From CAYYFX01 sp964571855 (GTDB taxonomy: Bacteria; ARS69), in contig CAZNDO010000017.1 of assembly GCA_964571855.1 (NCBI GenBank), positions 19,788 to 83,787 of the forward strand: 64,000 bases of DNA, read 5' to 3'. The translations under genes and the position numbers were made by a program. Positions within the stretch are counted from its first letter, which is position 1; the number at the start of each line of letters is the position of its first letter. Below are positions 8,808-17,633 of the stretch, one piece after another. The notes beneath the pieces are model-generated. The model had not been told where the DNA came from and searched no databases. It saw nothing but the letters and a program-made list of their open reading frames with translations.

Positions 8808-10367
8808 GTGAGCAGCCAGCCGTCCGACACCCGAGCCGAACGCGTCCGCCGTGCCCGCGCGAGCGACGTCACCAGTTCCGGCGTCCTCGGCGACGCCGCG
8901 GCCAGCCTGCGCCTGGCGTGCTTCGTCTGGATCGGGCTCTGGGGCTTCGGCCTCTTCATGAACCTCGTGGTGGGGCCGCTCATCTCCCCAGGACAGCCCA
9001 TGGACGACGCCTGGCCCTGGCCGGCGGCGCCCGTGGCCTTCGCCCTGATCGCGGTCTCCGCCGGCCTGGTGGCGCTCACGCGCGAGAGGAACCTCCCCTC
9101 CACCCAGCTCCTGGATCTGGCGCTCGGCTACGAGGTGCTGCTGGCGTTCGGGATCGGGCTCGTGAACCAGTGGACGCCGAACACGGTGGGGCTGTCCTGG
9201 ATCTGCGTGATGATCCTGGTGCACCCGCTCATCGTGCCGGCCACCACGGGGCGCGCGTTCCTGGCCGGCGTGATCGCGGCGAGCATGGATCCCGTGGGGC
9301 TGGCCATCACGGCGGCGCGCGGCGTGGAGGTGCCGCCGGTGTCCACCATCGTGTGGACGTACCTGCCGAACTACATCTGCGCGGTGCTGGCAGTGCTGCC
9401 GGCGCGCGTGCGCTACCGTCTGGAGCAGAGCCGCCAGGTGGAGAGGGAGCTCGGCAGCTACCGCCTGGGCGAACTCATCGGCAAGGGCGGCATGGGCGAG
9501 GTGTACCGCGCGGAGCACCGCATGCTGGCGCGGCCGGCCGCGGTGAAGCTGGTGCGGCCGGAGCTGCTGGGCGCGTCGGACCTGTCGCGGCGGCAGCGAC
9601 TGGCCGCGCGCTTCGAGCGCGAGGCGCAGGTGACCGCGAAGCTCCGCTCGCCGCACACCGTGAGCGTGTACGACTACGGCATCACGGACGACGGCACGTT
9701 CTACTACGTGATGGAACTGCTGGAAGGCGTGACGCTGGAGACGCTGGTGCAGGAGTACGGCCCGGCGCCGGCGGCGCGCGCCGTGCACATCCTGGCGCAG
9801 GTCTGCGACTCGCTCGCCGAGGCGCACGAGGCGGGACTGGTGCACCGCGACATCAAGCCCGCGAACGTGTACCTGTGCCGGTACGGCCGGCGCGCGGACT
9901 TCGTGAAGGTGCTGGACTTCGGCCTGGCGAAGCCGATGGACCGCGACGACGACACCGCGAGCACGGCGGGCGCGTCCATCACGCAGGGCTTCGCGCTGGC
10001 CGGGACCCCCGCGTTCATGGCGCCGGAGCAGGCCATGGGCGGCGAGATGGGTCCCTACACGGACATCTACGCCGTGGGCTGCGTGGCGTACTGGCTCCTG
10101 ACCGGACAGCTCGTGTTCGGCGGGCGCAGCGCCATGGAGATCATCGCGCACCATGCGAAGGACCGCGCGCCGGCGCCGTCGGCGGCCACCGAGCTGGAGG
10201 TGCCGGCGGCGCTGGATGACGTGATCATGCAGTGCCTGGAGAAGGACCCGGCGAAGCGCCCGCGCAGCGCGGAGGAGCTGGCCCGCTGCCTGCGGGCGGC
10301 GTGTCCGGAGGAGTGGGGCCGGGAGCGGGCGTGGCGGTGGTGGGAGCGGCACCGGCCGGAGGCTTGA
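8808..10367 (+). CDS. Integral-membrane Ser/Thr protein kinase
   Basis: Protein of 519 residues with an uncommon order: about five hydrophobic helices first (residues about 40-210), then a C-terminal kinase domain from about 220. Kinase motifs are complete: GKGGMGEVY (about 225), AAVKLV, HRDIKPANV (about 345), DFGLAKPM (about 370) and APEQAMGGE. There is no extracellular sensor domain, so the membrane part itself may sense the signal. The start is a GTG at 8808 with AGGAG six bases upstream; an upstream ATG in frame would add an unlikely, Pro-rich leader. The gene is divergent from the ECF operon, and its stop codon lies inside the -35 element of the glucan operon promoter. Confidence 0.88.
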   Translation: MSSQPSDTRAERVRRARASDVTSSGVLGDAAASLRLACFVWIGLWGFGLFMNLVVGPLISPGQPMDDAWPWPAAPVAFALIAVSAGLVALTRERNLPSTQLLDLALGYEVLLAFGIGLVNQWTPNTVGLSWICVMILVHPLIVPATTGRAFLAGVIAASMDPVGLAITAARGVEVPPVSTIVWTYLPNYICAVLAVLPARVRYRLEQSRQVERELGSYRLGELIGKGGMGEVYRAEHRMLARPAAVKLVRPELLGASDLSRRQRLAARFEREAQVTAKLRSPHTVSVYDYGITDDGTFYYVMELLEGVTLETLVQEYGPAPAARAVHILAQVCDSLAEAHEAGLVHRDIKPANVYLCRYGRRADFVKVLDFGLAKPMDRDDDTASTAGASITQGFALAGTPAFMAPEQAMGGEMGPYTDIYAVGCVAYWLLTGQLVFGGRSAMEIIAHHAKDRAPAPSAATELEVPAALDDVIMQCLEKDPAKRPRSAEELARCLRAACPEEWGRERAWRWWERHRPEA

Positions 10368-10413
10368 CACCCGACCGGCCGGTCGGCTACTTTGTCCACC
10401 AAGCGAACAAAGT
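10364..10413 (+). promoter_or_regulatory. Promoter with palindromic operator (site A) for the glucan lipoprotein-ROK-ABC operon
   Basis: A TTGACA (10364-10369) is followed after 18 bases by TACTTT (10388-10393). The -10 lies in a 25-bp inverted repeat at 10389-10413: left arm ACTTTGTCCA, five-base spacer, right arm CGAACAAAGT. The same palindrome occurs at 23186-23210 and 27708-27732, each on a promoter of a glucan gene. Binding here would block the -10, so repression is likely, and the encoded ROK protein is the natural candidate. The element is seen directly; the binding protein is inferred. Confidence 0.75.
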
Positions 10414-10432
10414 CCGTTCCGGAGGAATGCCC

Positions 10433-11785
10433 ATGATGCCGAGCGGCCGATCGGGCTGGGCCGTGGCGGCGGCCCTGGCCGCCTTCGGGGCGACCGGCTG
10501 CGAGCGCGACACCGGCGGCCTGGGCCCGGCCCCCGTGGACACCGACCCCGCGGTCTTCCTCGACGACTTCGCGGACGGCGTCATCTTCCAGCCGTTCCTC
10601 GACACGAAGGTGGACGTGGCCGCCCGCGATCTCGAGCAGCGGCAGCGCGGCACGGCTTCCCTTCGGATCACCGTCCCCGGTCCGGGAGACGACACCGGAC
10701 TCTACGCCGGAGGCGCCTTCACCGCGGAGCAGGAGCGCGATCTCACGTCCTACAACGCGCTCACCTTCTGGGCGAAGGGCAGCCGGACGGCCACCCTGGA
10801 CGTGGCCGGGCTGGGGAACGACAACACGGGCACATCCCGCTACACGGCCACCCGCTCCGCCATCCCCTTGACCACGGAGTGGACGAAGATCGTCCTCCCC
10901 GTCCCGCTGCCGGATCGGCACGGGCTGGAGCGCGGGCTGTTCTTTTTCGCCGAGGGGTTCGAGCAGGACCAGGGCTACACGCTGTGGTTCGACGAGGTGC
11001 AGTTCGAGAACCTCGCCGCGGTGACGAACCCGCGGCCCACGCTCCTCCCCGCCACGCGCTCCGTGTTCGTGGGCCAGACGGTGGCCATGCAGGACACGCG
11101 CACGACGTTCGCCGTGGACGGCTCCGACGTGACCGTGTTCCACACGCCCTCCTACTTCACGTTCCTCTCGTCGGACGAGAGCGTGGCGCAGGTCGTGGGC
11201 GACGAGGTGCGCATCGTGGGCGGGGGAACCGCCATCATCACCGCGCGGCTCGGTGACGTCGTCGCGGGCGGCCGCGTGACGCTGAACTCCTCCGCGCCGC
11301 CGCCGGACACCGCGCCCACGCCCGCCGTCCCCGCCGCCGACGTGATCTCGCTGTTCAGCAACGCGTACGTCGATCGCCCGGTGGACACGTGGTCCACGTC
11401 CTGGGACACGGCCGACGTCACCGATCTCTCGATCGCGGGCGACGACCTCAAGGCCTACACGGGGCTCGGGTTCGCCGGCATCGAGTTCGCCACGCCCACG
11501 ATCGACGCGTCGGCGATGACCCACTTCCACGTGGACGTCTGGGCGCCGGACGGCTTCTTCATCAAGCTCAAGCTCGTGGACTTCGGCGCGGACGGCCGCT
11601 TCGGGGGCGGCAACGACACGGAGTCCGCGGAGATCGGTTTCCTGATTGCCAACGGGGAGTGGGTCGGGTTCGATATCCCCCTGAGCAGCTTCACCGGTCT
11701 CGGGGCGCGGGCGCACCTCGCGCAGTGGATCCTGCTGGGGAACCCGAGCGTCCTGTACGTGGACAACGTCTACTTCCACAGGTGA
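10433..11785 (+). CDS. Glycan-binding lipoprotein (surface glycan-binding type)
   Basis: Protein of about 450 residues. The signal peptide ends in a lipobox-like FGATGC, so it is probably lipid-anchored. Residues about 35-195 form a jelly-roll, CBM11-like domain (FLDDFADG...WFDEVQFENL). A short bacterial Ig-like segment follows (residues about 200-285, RSVFVGQTVAM...GGTAIITARL). The last 150 residues (VISLFSNAYVD...FHVDVWAPDGF...LYVDNVYF) match a beta-sandwich often attached to laminarinases and surface glycan-binding proteins. ATG 10433 is chosen for its seven-base spacing to GGAGG; ATGs at 10427 and 10436 are alternatives. It is the first gene behind operator site A, so it likely captures beta-glucan at the cell surface for the ABC importer. 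Confidence 0.8.
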   Translation: MMPSGRSGWAVAAALAAFGATGCERDTGGLGPAPVDTDPAVFLDDFADGVIFQPFLDTKVDVAARDLEQRQRGTASLRITVPGPGDDTGLYAGGAFTAEQERDLTSYNALTFWAKGSRTATLDVAGLGNDNTGTSRYTATRSAIPLTTEWTKIVLPVPLPDRHGLERGLFFFAEGFEQDQGYTLWFDEVQFENLAAVTNPRPTLLPATRSVFVGQTVAMQDTRTTFAVDGSDVTVFHTPSYFTFLSSDESVAQVVGDEVRIVGGGTAIITARLGDVVAGGRVTLNSSAPPPDTAPTPAVPAADVISLFSNAYVDRPVDTWSTSWDTADVTDLSIAGDDLKAYTGLGFAGIEFATPTIDASAMTHFHVDVWAPDGFFIKLKLVDFGADGRFGGGNDTESAEIGFLIANGEWVGFDIPLSSFTGLGARAHLAQWILLGNPSVLYVDNVYFHR

Positions 11786-11801
11786 TTCGGCGAAAGGCAC
11801 G

Positions 11802-13052
11802 ATGCCCCGACGCGTACCGCCCCGTCCGAAACGTGCGCCCGGGTCCGGCCGACCTCGTCCCCTCGCGGATTCCGTCCTCCGGCTGATCTGGGAGAGGCGG
11901 CGGATCTCGCGGGCCGACATCGCGCGCGAGGCCGTGCTCTCCCGTTCCACCGTGTCCGACATCGTGGGCGGCCTGCTCCCCGGCGGTCTCGTGGCGGAGG
12001 TCGGCGCGGGGGCGTCCCGCGGCGGCCGGCGCCCGATCGTCCTGGAGTTCCAGGACGACCACTGCGCCATCCTCGGCATCGAGATGGGCGCGGCCCACGT
12101 CGCGGTGGCGCTGACCGACCTGCGCGGGAGGATCCTCGCATGGTCGGAACGCCGCCATCCCGTCCGCTCCGACCCGAAGGGAACGCGCGCCCTGCTCGCG
12201 GAGCTGTGCGACGAGTGCCTGGAGGCCGGCGGGTGCGAGCGGCAGCGGCTGCTCGGGATCGGCGTGGCCGTCCCGAGCCCGGTGCACCCGTCGCACCCCG
12301 AGCGGCTCTCCGAGGTCGTGCTCCCCGCCTGGAAGGGACAGAGCCGGCTGGAGTCGCTGCGGGACCGCTACGGCGTCCCGCTCCTCGTCGACAACGACGC
12401 CAACCTCGGCGCGCTCGCGGAGCAGTGGTGGGGCGCGGGGCGCGGCGTGTCGGACTTCGCGTACATCAAGATCGCCACCGGCCTCGGCTCCGGGCACGTG
12501 ATCGACGGGCGCGTGTACCGCGGCGCCACCGGCGTCGCCGGGGAGATCGGGCACGTGGCCATCGATCCGCACGGCGCCCCGTGCGTGTGCGGGTTGCGGG
12601 GCTGCCTCGCCACGCTCGTCGGCGCCGCCGCGCTGGAGGCCCGGGCGCGCACCCTCCTCGTGCAGTACCCGGACAGCCGGCTCCTGGCCGGCTCGATCAA
12701 CGTGGACGCGATCGAGGACGCCGCACTCACCGGGGATCCGCTCGCCCTGCACGTGGTCCGGGAGGCGGCCGAGCACCTCGGCATCGCCATCGCGGGCATG
12801 CTGAACCTCATGAACCCCAGCCTCGTGATCCTCGGCGGCGGGCTCTCGCGCGTGCGGGAACTCCTGCTCGCGCCGGTCCGCGAGACCACGCGCCGCCGCA
12901 CGCTCGTCAGCTCGCTCGCGGCCTCGCAGATCCGGATCAGCGAGCTCGGCACGCGCGCGATCGCGCTGGGCGCGGCCACGCTGGTCCTGGACGCCGCTCT
13001 CGCGGACCCGCGGCTGTTCCCCGATCCGGGCCGCCGGACCGGGACGCGATGA
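11802..13052 (+). CDS. ROK-family transcriptional repressor (NagC/XylR type)
   Basis: Protein of 416 residues. An N-terminal winged helix-turn-helix (residues about 28-75, RISRADIAREAVLSRSTVSD) is followed by the ROK sugar-kinase-like fold: LGIEMGAAHVAVALTDL, LVDNDANLGALAE, ATGLGSGHVIDGRVYRG and GEIGHVAI. The zinc site CVCGLRGC keeps its Cys residues, though the usual following Glu is Leu. ROK repressors release DNA when they bind a sugar or sugar phosphate. It sits in the operon controlled by palindrome site A, 16 bases behind the lipoprotein gene and overlapping the binding-protein gene by ATGA, so it is likely autoregulated and likely the regulator of all three sites. The effector is unknown; glucose or a gluco-oligosaccharide is a guess. 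Confidence 0.9.
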   Translation: MPRRVPPRPKRAPGSGRPRPLADSVLRLIWERRRISRADIAREAVLSRSTVSDIVGGLLPGGLVAEVGAGASRGGRRPIVLEFQDDHCAILGIEMGAAHVAVALTDLRGRILAWSERRHPVRSDPKGTRALLAELCDECLEAGGCERQRLLGIGVAVPSPVHPSHPERLSEVVLPAWKGQSRLESLRDRYGVPLLVDNDANLGALAEQWWGAGRGVSDFAYIKIATGLGSGHVIDGRVYRGATGVAGEIGHVAIDPHGAPCVCGLRGCLATLVGAAALEARARTLLVQYPDSRLLAGSINVDAIEDAALTGDPLALHVVREAAEHLGIAIAGMLNLMNPSLVILGGGLSRVRELLLAPVRETTRRRTLVSSLAASQIRISELGTRAIALGAATLVLDAALADPRLFPDPGRRTGTR

Positions 13053-14725
13053 TGCGGCCGGCCTCGCCCGGCCGGGCCGCGGCCGTCGCGCGGGCGTGCG
13101 CGCTGGCGCTCGGGGTCGCCGGCTGCTCCCCCGAGCGGACGCCGCCGCCGCCCGGGATCCTGGTGGTGTCGCAGGAGCAGGCGGCCGCCTGGTCGCGGAA
13201 CTTCAACCCGCTCACCACCGCCGCCGCGCCGCGCTGGCCCACGATGGCGGGCGTGTACGAGCCCCTCTTCGTGTTCAACAGCGTACAGGCCGAGCAGGTG
13301 CCGTGGCTGGGCGTGGCCGCGGAGTGGGCCGAAGGGAACCGCGTCCTGAGGATCGCCACGCGCCGGGGCGTGCAGTGGTCGGACGGCGCGCCGTTCACGG
13401 CCCACGATGTGGCGTACACGTTCGATCTCCTGCGCCGCCGGCCCGCGCTGGACCGGCGCGGCGTCTGGTCGTTCCTGGAGGACGTGACGGCGCCGTCCGA
13501 CACGACCGTGTCGTTCCGGTTCAAGCGGGTGTTCGTCCCGGGATTCGGCGAGGTGGCCGCGCAGCCCATCGTGCCGCGTCACGTCTGGGAGAAGGTGGAG
13601 GATCCCGTGACGTTCGCGAACGAGTCCCCGGTCGGCACGGGCCCGTTCACCGAGGTGCGCGTCTTCCGGCCGCAGGTGTACGAACTCGGACGGAATCCGC
13701 ACTACTGGCAGGCGGGCCGCCCCCTCGTGGAGGCGCTGCGCTTCCCCGCGTACCCGGCGAACGACCGCGCGAACCTGGGGCTGGTGTTCGACGAGGTGGA
13801 CTGGGCCGGGAACTTCATCCCCGCGATCGACCGCGTGTTCGTGGAGCGCGACCCGGAGCACCACCGCTACTGGTTCCCGCTCACGGGGAGCACCGTGTTC
13901 CTGTACGCGAACACCACGCGCCCCCCGTTAGACGACGTGCGCGTGCGCGAGGCGCTGAGCCGCGGCATCGACCGGGAACTGCTCGTGGACGTGGCCCTGC
14001 ACCGGTACTCCCGCCCCGCCGACGCCACCGGGCTGAGCGACGCGTACGCCGCGTGGCGCCGGGACGACATCGCGGCCGCCGCGACGTGGACCGTCCACGA
14101 TCCCGGTGCGGCCGCGGCGCTCCTGGACAGCGCGGGCTTCGCGCGCGGGCCCGACGGGATCCGCCGCGACCGGGACGGCCGCGCCTGGAAGTACGAGATC
14201 CTCACCGTCTCCGGATGGTCGGACTGGGTGCGCGCGGCGCAGGTCATCGCCCGCGGGTTCCGCGAGCTCGGCATCGACGCATCCGTGCGCACGTACGACT
14301 TCGGGGCCTGGTTCCAGGCGGTGCAGGAGGGCCAGTTCGACCTCACGATCGGCTGGTCCAACGAGGGCCCCACGCCGTACGTCTTCTACCGCTGCCTCAT
14401 GTCCGCCGGCACGGTGAAGCCCGTCGGGGAGACCGCCGGCGCGAACTGGCACCGGTACGCGAGCGTCGCGGCGGACTCCGTGCTCGCCGCGTTCGAGCGC
14501 GAGGTGGACGTCGCGCGCCAGCACGAGCTCGCCGCCGAGCTGCAGCGCACGTTCGCCCGGGAGATCCCGGCGATCCCGCTGTATCCGAACCCGTCGTGGG
14601 CGGAGTACAACACGCGCCGCTTCGAGGGCTTCCCCTCGGCGGCGGATCCGTACGCGGACCCGTCCCCGAACAAGTTCGACCGCGGCGAGATCCTCCTCGT
14701 CCTCACATCGCTGCGGCCGCGGTAG
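13049..14725 (+). CDS. ABC transporter solute-binding lipoprotein, family 5 (oligosaccharide or peptide)
   Basis: Protein of 558 residues with a lipoprotein signal (ALALGVAGC). It has the family-5 pattern: LVVSQEQAAAWSRNFNPLT, WSDGAPFTAHDVAYTFDLL, SPVGTGPF and VREALSRGIDRE. Family 5 proteins are mostly peptide or nickel binders, but several bind cello- or gluco-oligosaccharides. The surrounding ROK repressor, GH1, GH16 and lectin-like genes favour a beta-gluco-oligosaccharide ligand here. The start ATG overlaps the ROK stop (ATGA). The two permease genes follow immediately. Confidence 0.88.
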   Translation: MMRPASPGRAAAVARACALALGVAGCSPERTPPPPGILVVSQEQAAAWSRNFNPLTTAAAPRWPTMAGVYEPLFVFNSVQAEQVPWLGVAAEWAEGNRVLRIATRRGVQWSDGAPFTAHDVAYTFDLLRRRPALDRRGVWSFLEDVTAPSDTTVSFRFKRVFVPGFGEVAAQPIVPRHVWEKVEDPVTFANESPVGTGPFTEVRVFRPQVYELGRNPHYWQAGRPLVEALRFPAYPANDRANLGLVFDEVDWAGNFIPAIDRVFVERDPEHHRYWFPLTGSTVFLYANTTRPPLDDVRVREALSRGIDRELLVDVALHRYSRPADATGLSDAYAAWRRDDIAAAATWTVHDPGAAAALLDSAGFARGPDGIRRDRDGRAWKYEILTVSGWSDWVRAAQVIARGFRELGIDASVRTYDFGAWFQAVQEGQFDLTIGWSNEGPTPYVFYRCLMSAGTVKPVGETAGANWHRYASVAADSVLAAFEREVDVARQHELAAELQRTFAREIPAIPLYPNPSWAEYNTRRFEGFPSAADPYADPSPNKFDRGEILLVLTSLRPR

Positions 14726-14735
14726 GGGGAACCGG

Positions 14736-15719
14736 ATGCGCCATCTCCTCCAGAGGCTGGGCTTCTACCTGATCGCGGGCTGGACCGCCGTCACGCTCAA
14801 CTTCTTCCTCCCGCGGCTCATGCCGGGCGACCCTGCCACGGCGCTCTTCGCCCGGTTCCGCGGCCGGCTGGGTCCCGAGGCCCTCGACGCGCTGCGCGAG
14901 ACGTTCGGCCTCACCGACGCCCCGCTCCTGTCGCAGTACCTGACGTACCTGGCGCACATCCTGCGGGGCGACCTCGGCATCTCGGTCGCGTACTTCCCGG
15001 CGCCGGTGGCCTCGGTGCTCGGCACGGGGCTGCTCTGGACGGCGTTCCTCGCGGGGTCGGCGCTGCTCATCAGCTTCGCGCTGGGCACCGTCCTCGGCAT
15101 CGTGGCCGCCTGGTGGCGACGCGGCTGGGTGGACACGTGGCTGCCGTCCGCGCTCGTGTTCGTGGGAGCGTTCCCCTACTTCTGGCTGGCCATGGTCGCC
15201 CTCTACGTCCTGGGGTTCACGGCCGGCCTCTTCCCGCTGGGGCACGCGTACGGGGAGGAGTCCGTGCCCGCGTTCACGGCGGCGTTCGCGCTCGACGTGC
15301 TGCGGCACGCCGCGCTCCCCGTGGGCACGGTGGTCGTGGCCACGCTGGGCGGATGGCTCCTCACCATGCGGAACACCATGGTCACCGTGCTCGGCTCGGA
15401 TTACGTGAACCTGGCCCGGGCGAAGGGGCTGCCCACGTCCCGCGTGGTCCTCCGCTATGCCGCGCGCAACGCGCTGCTGCCCAGCGTCACGGGGTTCGGC
15501 ATGGCGCTGGGGTTCGTCCTCGGCGGATCGCTGCTCACGGAGATCGTGTTCTCCTACCCGGGCCAGGGCTACCTGCTGGTCCAGGCCGTGCGCAACCAGG
15601 ACTACCCGCTGATGCAGGGCATCTTCCTCGTCATCACGCTGGCCGTGCTGGGCGCCAACTTCCTCGTGGATCTGGTGTACCTGCGGCTGGATCCGCGCAC
15701 GCGGGAGTCCGGGTCGTGA
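14736..15719 (+). CDS. ABC transporter permease, DppB/OppB type
   Basis: Protein of 327 residues with about six membrane helices. The coupling loop is visible at about residues 220-245 (LARAKGLPTSRVVLRYAARN), and the DppB-type tail GSLLTEIVFSYPGQGYLL lies before the last helices. It forms the first half of the inner-membrane channel used by the family-5 binding protein. The start ATG has GGGGGA upstream, ten bases after the binding-protein stop. The next permease gene begins in a GTGA overlap. Confidence 0.92.
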   Translation: MRHLLQRLGFYLIAGWTAVTLNFFLPRLMPGDPATALFARFRGRLGPEALDALRETFGLTDAPLLSQYLTYLAHILRGDLGISVAYFPAPVASVLGTGLLWTAFLAGSALLISFALGTVLGIVAAWWRRGWVDTWLPSALVFVGAFPYFWLAMVALYVLGFTAGLFPLGHAYGEESVPAFTAAFALDVLRHAALPVGTVVVATLGGWLLTMRNTMVTVLGSDYVNLARAKGLPTSRVVLRYAARNALLPSVTGFGMALGFVLGGSLLTEIVFSYPGQGYLLVQAVRNQDYPLMQGIFLVITLAVLGANFLVDLVYLRLDPRTRESGS

Positions 15720-16657
15720 GCGCCGCCGCCGAGATCCGCGGCGCGGGCCTGGCCGCGTGGGGGCGGGCCATCCGCCGCGATCGCAAGGCCACGATCGGCG
15801 CGGCCATCCTCGCCGTGTTCCTCGCGCTGGCCGTCGCCGGGCCGTGGTTCGTGGGCGATCCGGACGCGCTGGTCGGCGTGCCGCTGCAGCCCCCGTCCGC
15901 CGCGCACTGGCTCGGCACCACCGGCCAGGGGCAGGACGTCCTCGCCCAGCTCGTGGTGGGCACGCGCACCTCCCTGGCCATCGGGTTCGGCGTGGGCCTC
16001 GCCGTGGTTCTCATCGGGGCGCTGATCGGGGTCGCCGCCGGCTACTTCGGCGGGCGCGTGGACGCCGTGCTGTCCCTGCTGTTCAACGTGTTCCTCGTCC
16101 TGCCCGGATTGCCGCTGGCCATCGTGATCGCCGCGTACCTCCCGTCCGGGCCGCTCACGCTCGCGCTGGTGCTCGTGGTGACGGGCTGGGCGTGGAACGC
16201 GCGCGTGCTCCGCGCGCAGACGCTGGCGGTGCGCCGCCGCGACTTCGTGGCCGCGGCCGTGGTGTCCGGGGAGTCCCACGTCCGCATCGTGACGCGCGAG
16301 ATCCTCCCCACGCTCACGTCGCTCCTCGTGTCCCAGGTGATCGGCAGCACGGTGTACGCCATCGGCGCGCAGGTGGGCCTGGAGTTCCTCGGGCTCGGCG
16401 ACGTCGCGGCCGTCACCTGGGGCACGAACCTGTACTGGGCGCAGAACGACTCCGCGCTCCTCACGCGCGCGTGGTGGACGTTCGCTCCCACCGGCGCCTG
16501 CGTGGCGCTCGTGGGGTTCGGGCTCACGCTCCTGAACTCCGGCTTCGACGAGATCTCCAACCCCCGGCTGCAGCTGGAGCGCGCATGGCGCGAGCACCTC
16601 GGGCGACACGGCACGTCGCCGGGGCGCTCCACGCCGGTGGTGAGCCGCCATGCCTGA
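15716..16657 (+). CDS. ABC transporter permease, DppC/OppC type
   Basis: Protein of 313 residues. It shows the N-terminal helix (ATIGAAILAVFLALAVAGPW), the OppC loop HWLGTTGQGQDVLAQLV and four or five further helices, with the coupling segment AAAVVSGESHVRIVTREILP. It pairs with the DppB-type permease. The GTG start at 15716 overlaps the preceding stop (GTGA), and its end overlaps the ATPase gene by eight bases, so translation is probably coupled. Confidence 0.92.
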   Translation: MSAAAEIRGAGLAAWGRAIRRDRKATIGAAILAVFLALAVAGPWFVGDPDALVGVPLQPPSAAHWLGTTGQGQDVLAQLVVGTRTSLAIGFGVGLAVVLIGALIGVAAGYFGGRVDAVLSLLFNVFLVLPGLPLAIVIAAYLPSGPLTLALVLVVTGWAWNARVLRAQTLAVRRRDFVAAAVVSGESHVRIVTREILPTLTSLLVSQVIGSTVYAIGAQVGLEFLGLGDVAAVTWGTNLYWAQNDSALLTRAWWTFAPTGACVALVGFGLTLLNSGFDEISNPRLQLERAWREHLGRHGTSPGRSTPVVSRHA

Positions 16658-17633
16658 GCCCCTGCTCTCCATCCGCGACCTCTCCGTGGACTACGTCACG
16701 GACCGCGGTCCCGTGCGCGCCCTCGACGGCGTGTCGCTGACCGTGGCGCGCGGCGAGACGCTGGGCATCGCCGGCGAGTCGGGCAGCGGCAAGTCCACGC
16801 TGGCGCAGGCGCTGCTGCGGATCCTCCCGCCGCCCGCCGTCATCTCCTCCGGCGAGGTGCGGTTCGAGGGCGTGGACATCCTGACCATGGACGAGGCGGG
16901 CCTGCGCGCCCTGCGCTGGCGGCGGATCGCCATGGTGTTCCAGAGCGCGATGGACTCGCTGAACCCCGTGATCCCGGTCGGCGAGCAGATCGTGGACACG
17001 CTCCGCGCGCACGGCGCCGCCGACCCGCGCGAGGCGACGCGGCGCGCGGCCGAGCTGCTGGGGATGGTGGACATCGCGGCCGACCGCCTGCGCGCCTATC
17101 CGCATCAGCTGTCGGGCGGCATGCGGCAGCGCGTGGGCATCGCCCTCGCGCTCGCGCTGGACCCGGCGCTGCTCATCCTGGACGAGCCCACCACGGCGCT
17201 CGACGTCATCGTGGAGCGGGACATCCTGGATCGCATCCGGGACCTGCAGGGCCGGCTGGGGTTCGCCGTGCTCTTCATCACGCACGATCTCGCGCGCATG
17301 CTGCAGGTGTCCGACCGCGTCGCCGTCTTCTACGCGGCCCGCCTCGCGGAGATCGGTCCGGTGGAGTCGCTGCGGCGGACGCCGCGCCACCCGTACACGG
17401 AGGGACTGCTGCGCGCCTTCCCGTCCGTGCACGGGGACTCGTCCCCGGACAGCATCCCCGGCGCGCCGCCGAGCCTCATGTCACCGCCCGCGGGATGCCG
17501 CTTCCACCCGCGCTGTCCGCGCGTGGTGGACCGCTGCCGCACGGACACTCCCCGCGCCGTGACCTCCGCCGGCGGGCACGTGGCCTGGTGCCACCTCGCG
17601 GACGTCCCGCCTCACAGCGAGAAGTGCAGGTAG
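16650..17633 (+). CDS. ABC transporter ATPase, DppD/OppD type
   Basis: Protein of 327 residues. Walker A GESGSGKST, signature LSGGMRQR, Walker B LLILDEPTTALD and the H-loop FITHD are intact. The C-terminal oligopeptide-type extension with Cys residues (GCRFHPRCP, DRCR) is present, as in OppD/OppF proteins. It powers the importer together with the second ATPase, which is encoded far away in the minus-strand operon at 22155-23159. It is the last gene of the plus operon and overlaps the end of the converging glycosidase gene by 22 bases. Confidence 0.92.
   Translation: MPEPLLSIRDLSVDYVTDRGPVRALDGVSLTVARGETLGIAGESGSGKSTLAQALLRILPPPAVISSGEVRFEGVDILTMDEAGLRALRWRRIAMVFQSAMDSLNPVIPVGEQIVDTLRAHGAADPREATRRAAELLGMVDIAADRLRAYPHQLSGGMRQRVGIALALALDPALLILDEPTTALDVIVERDILDRIRDLQGRLGFAVLFITHDLARMLQVSDRVAVFYAARLAEIGPVESLRRTPRHPYTEGLLRAFPSVHGDSSPDSIPGAPPSLMSPPAGCRFHPRCPRVVDRCRTDTPRAVTSAGGHVAWCHLADVPPHSEKCR

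Noticed and set aside
10389..10413. Palindrome as a transcription terminator of the kinase gene
   Set aside because: The same palindrome recurs at two other promoters with no gene end, so an operator is the better reading.
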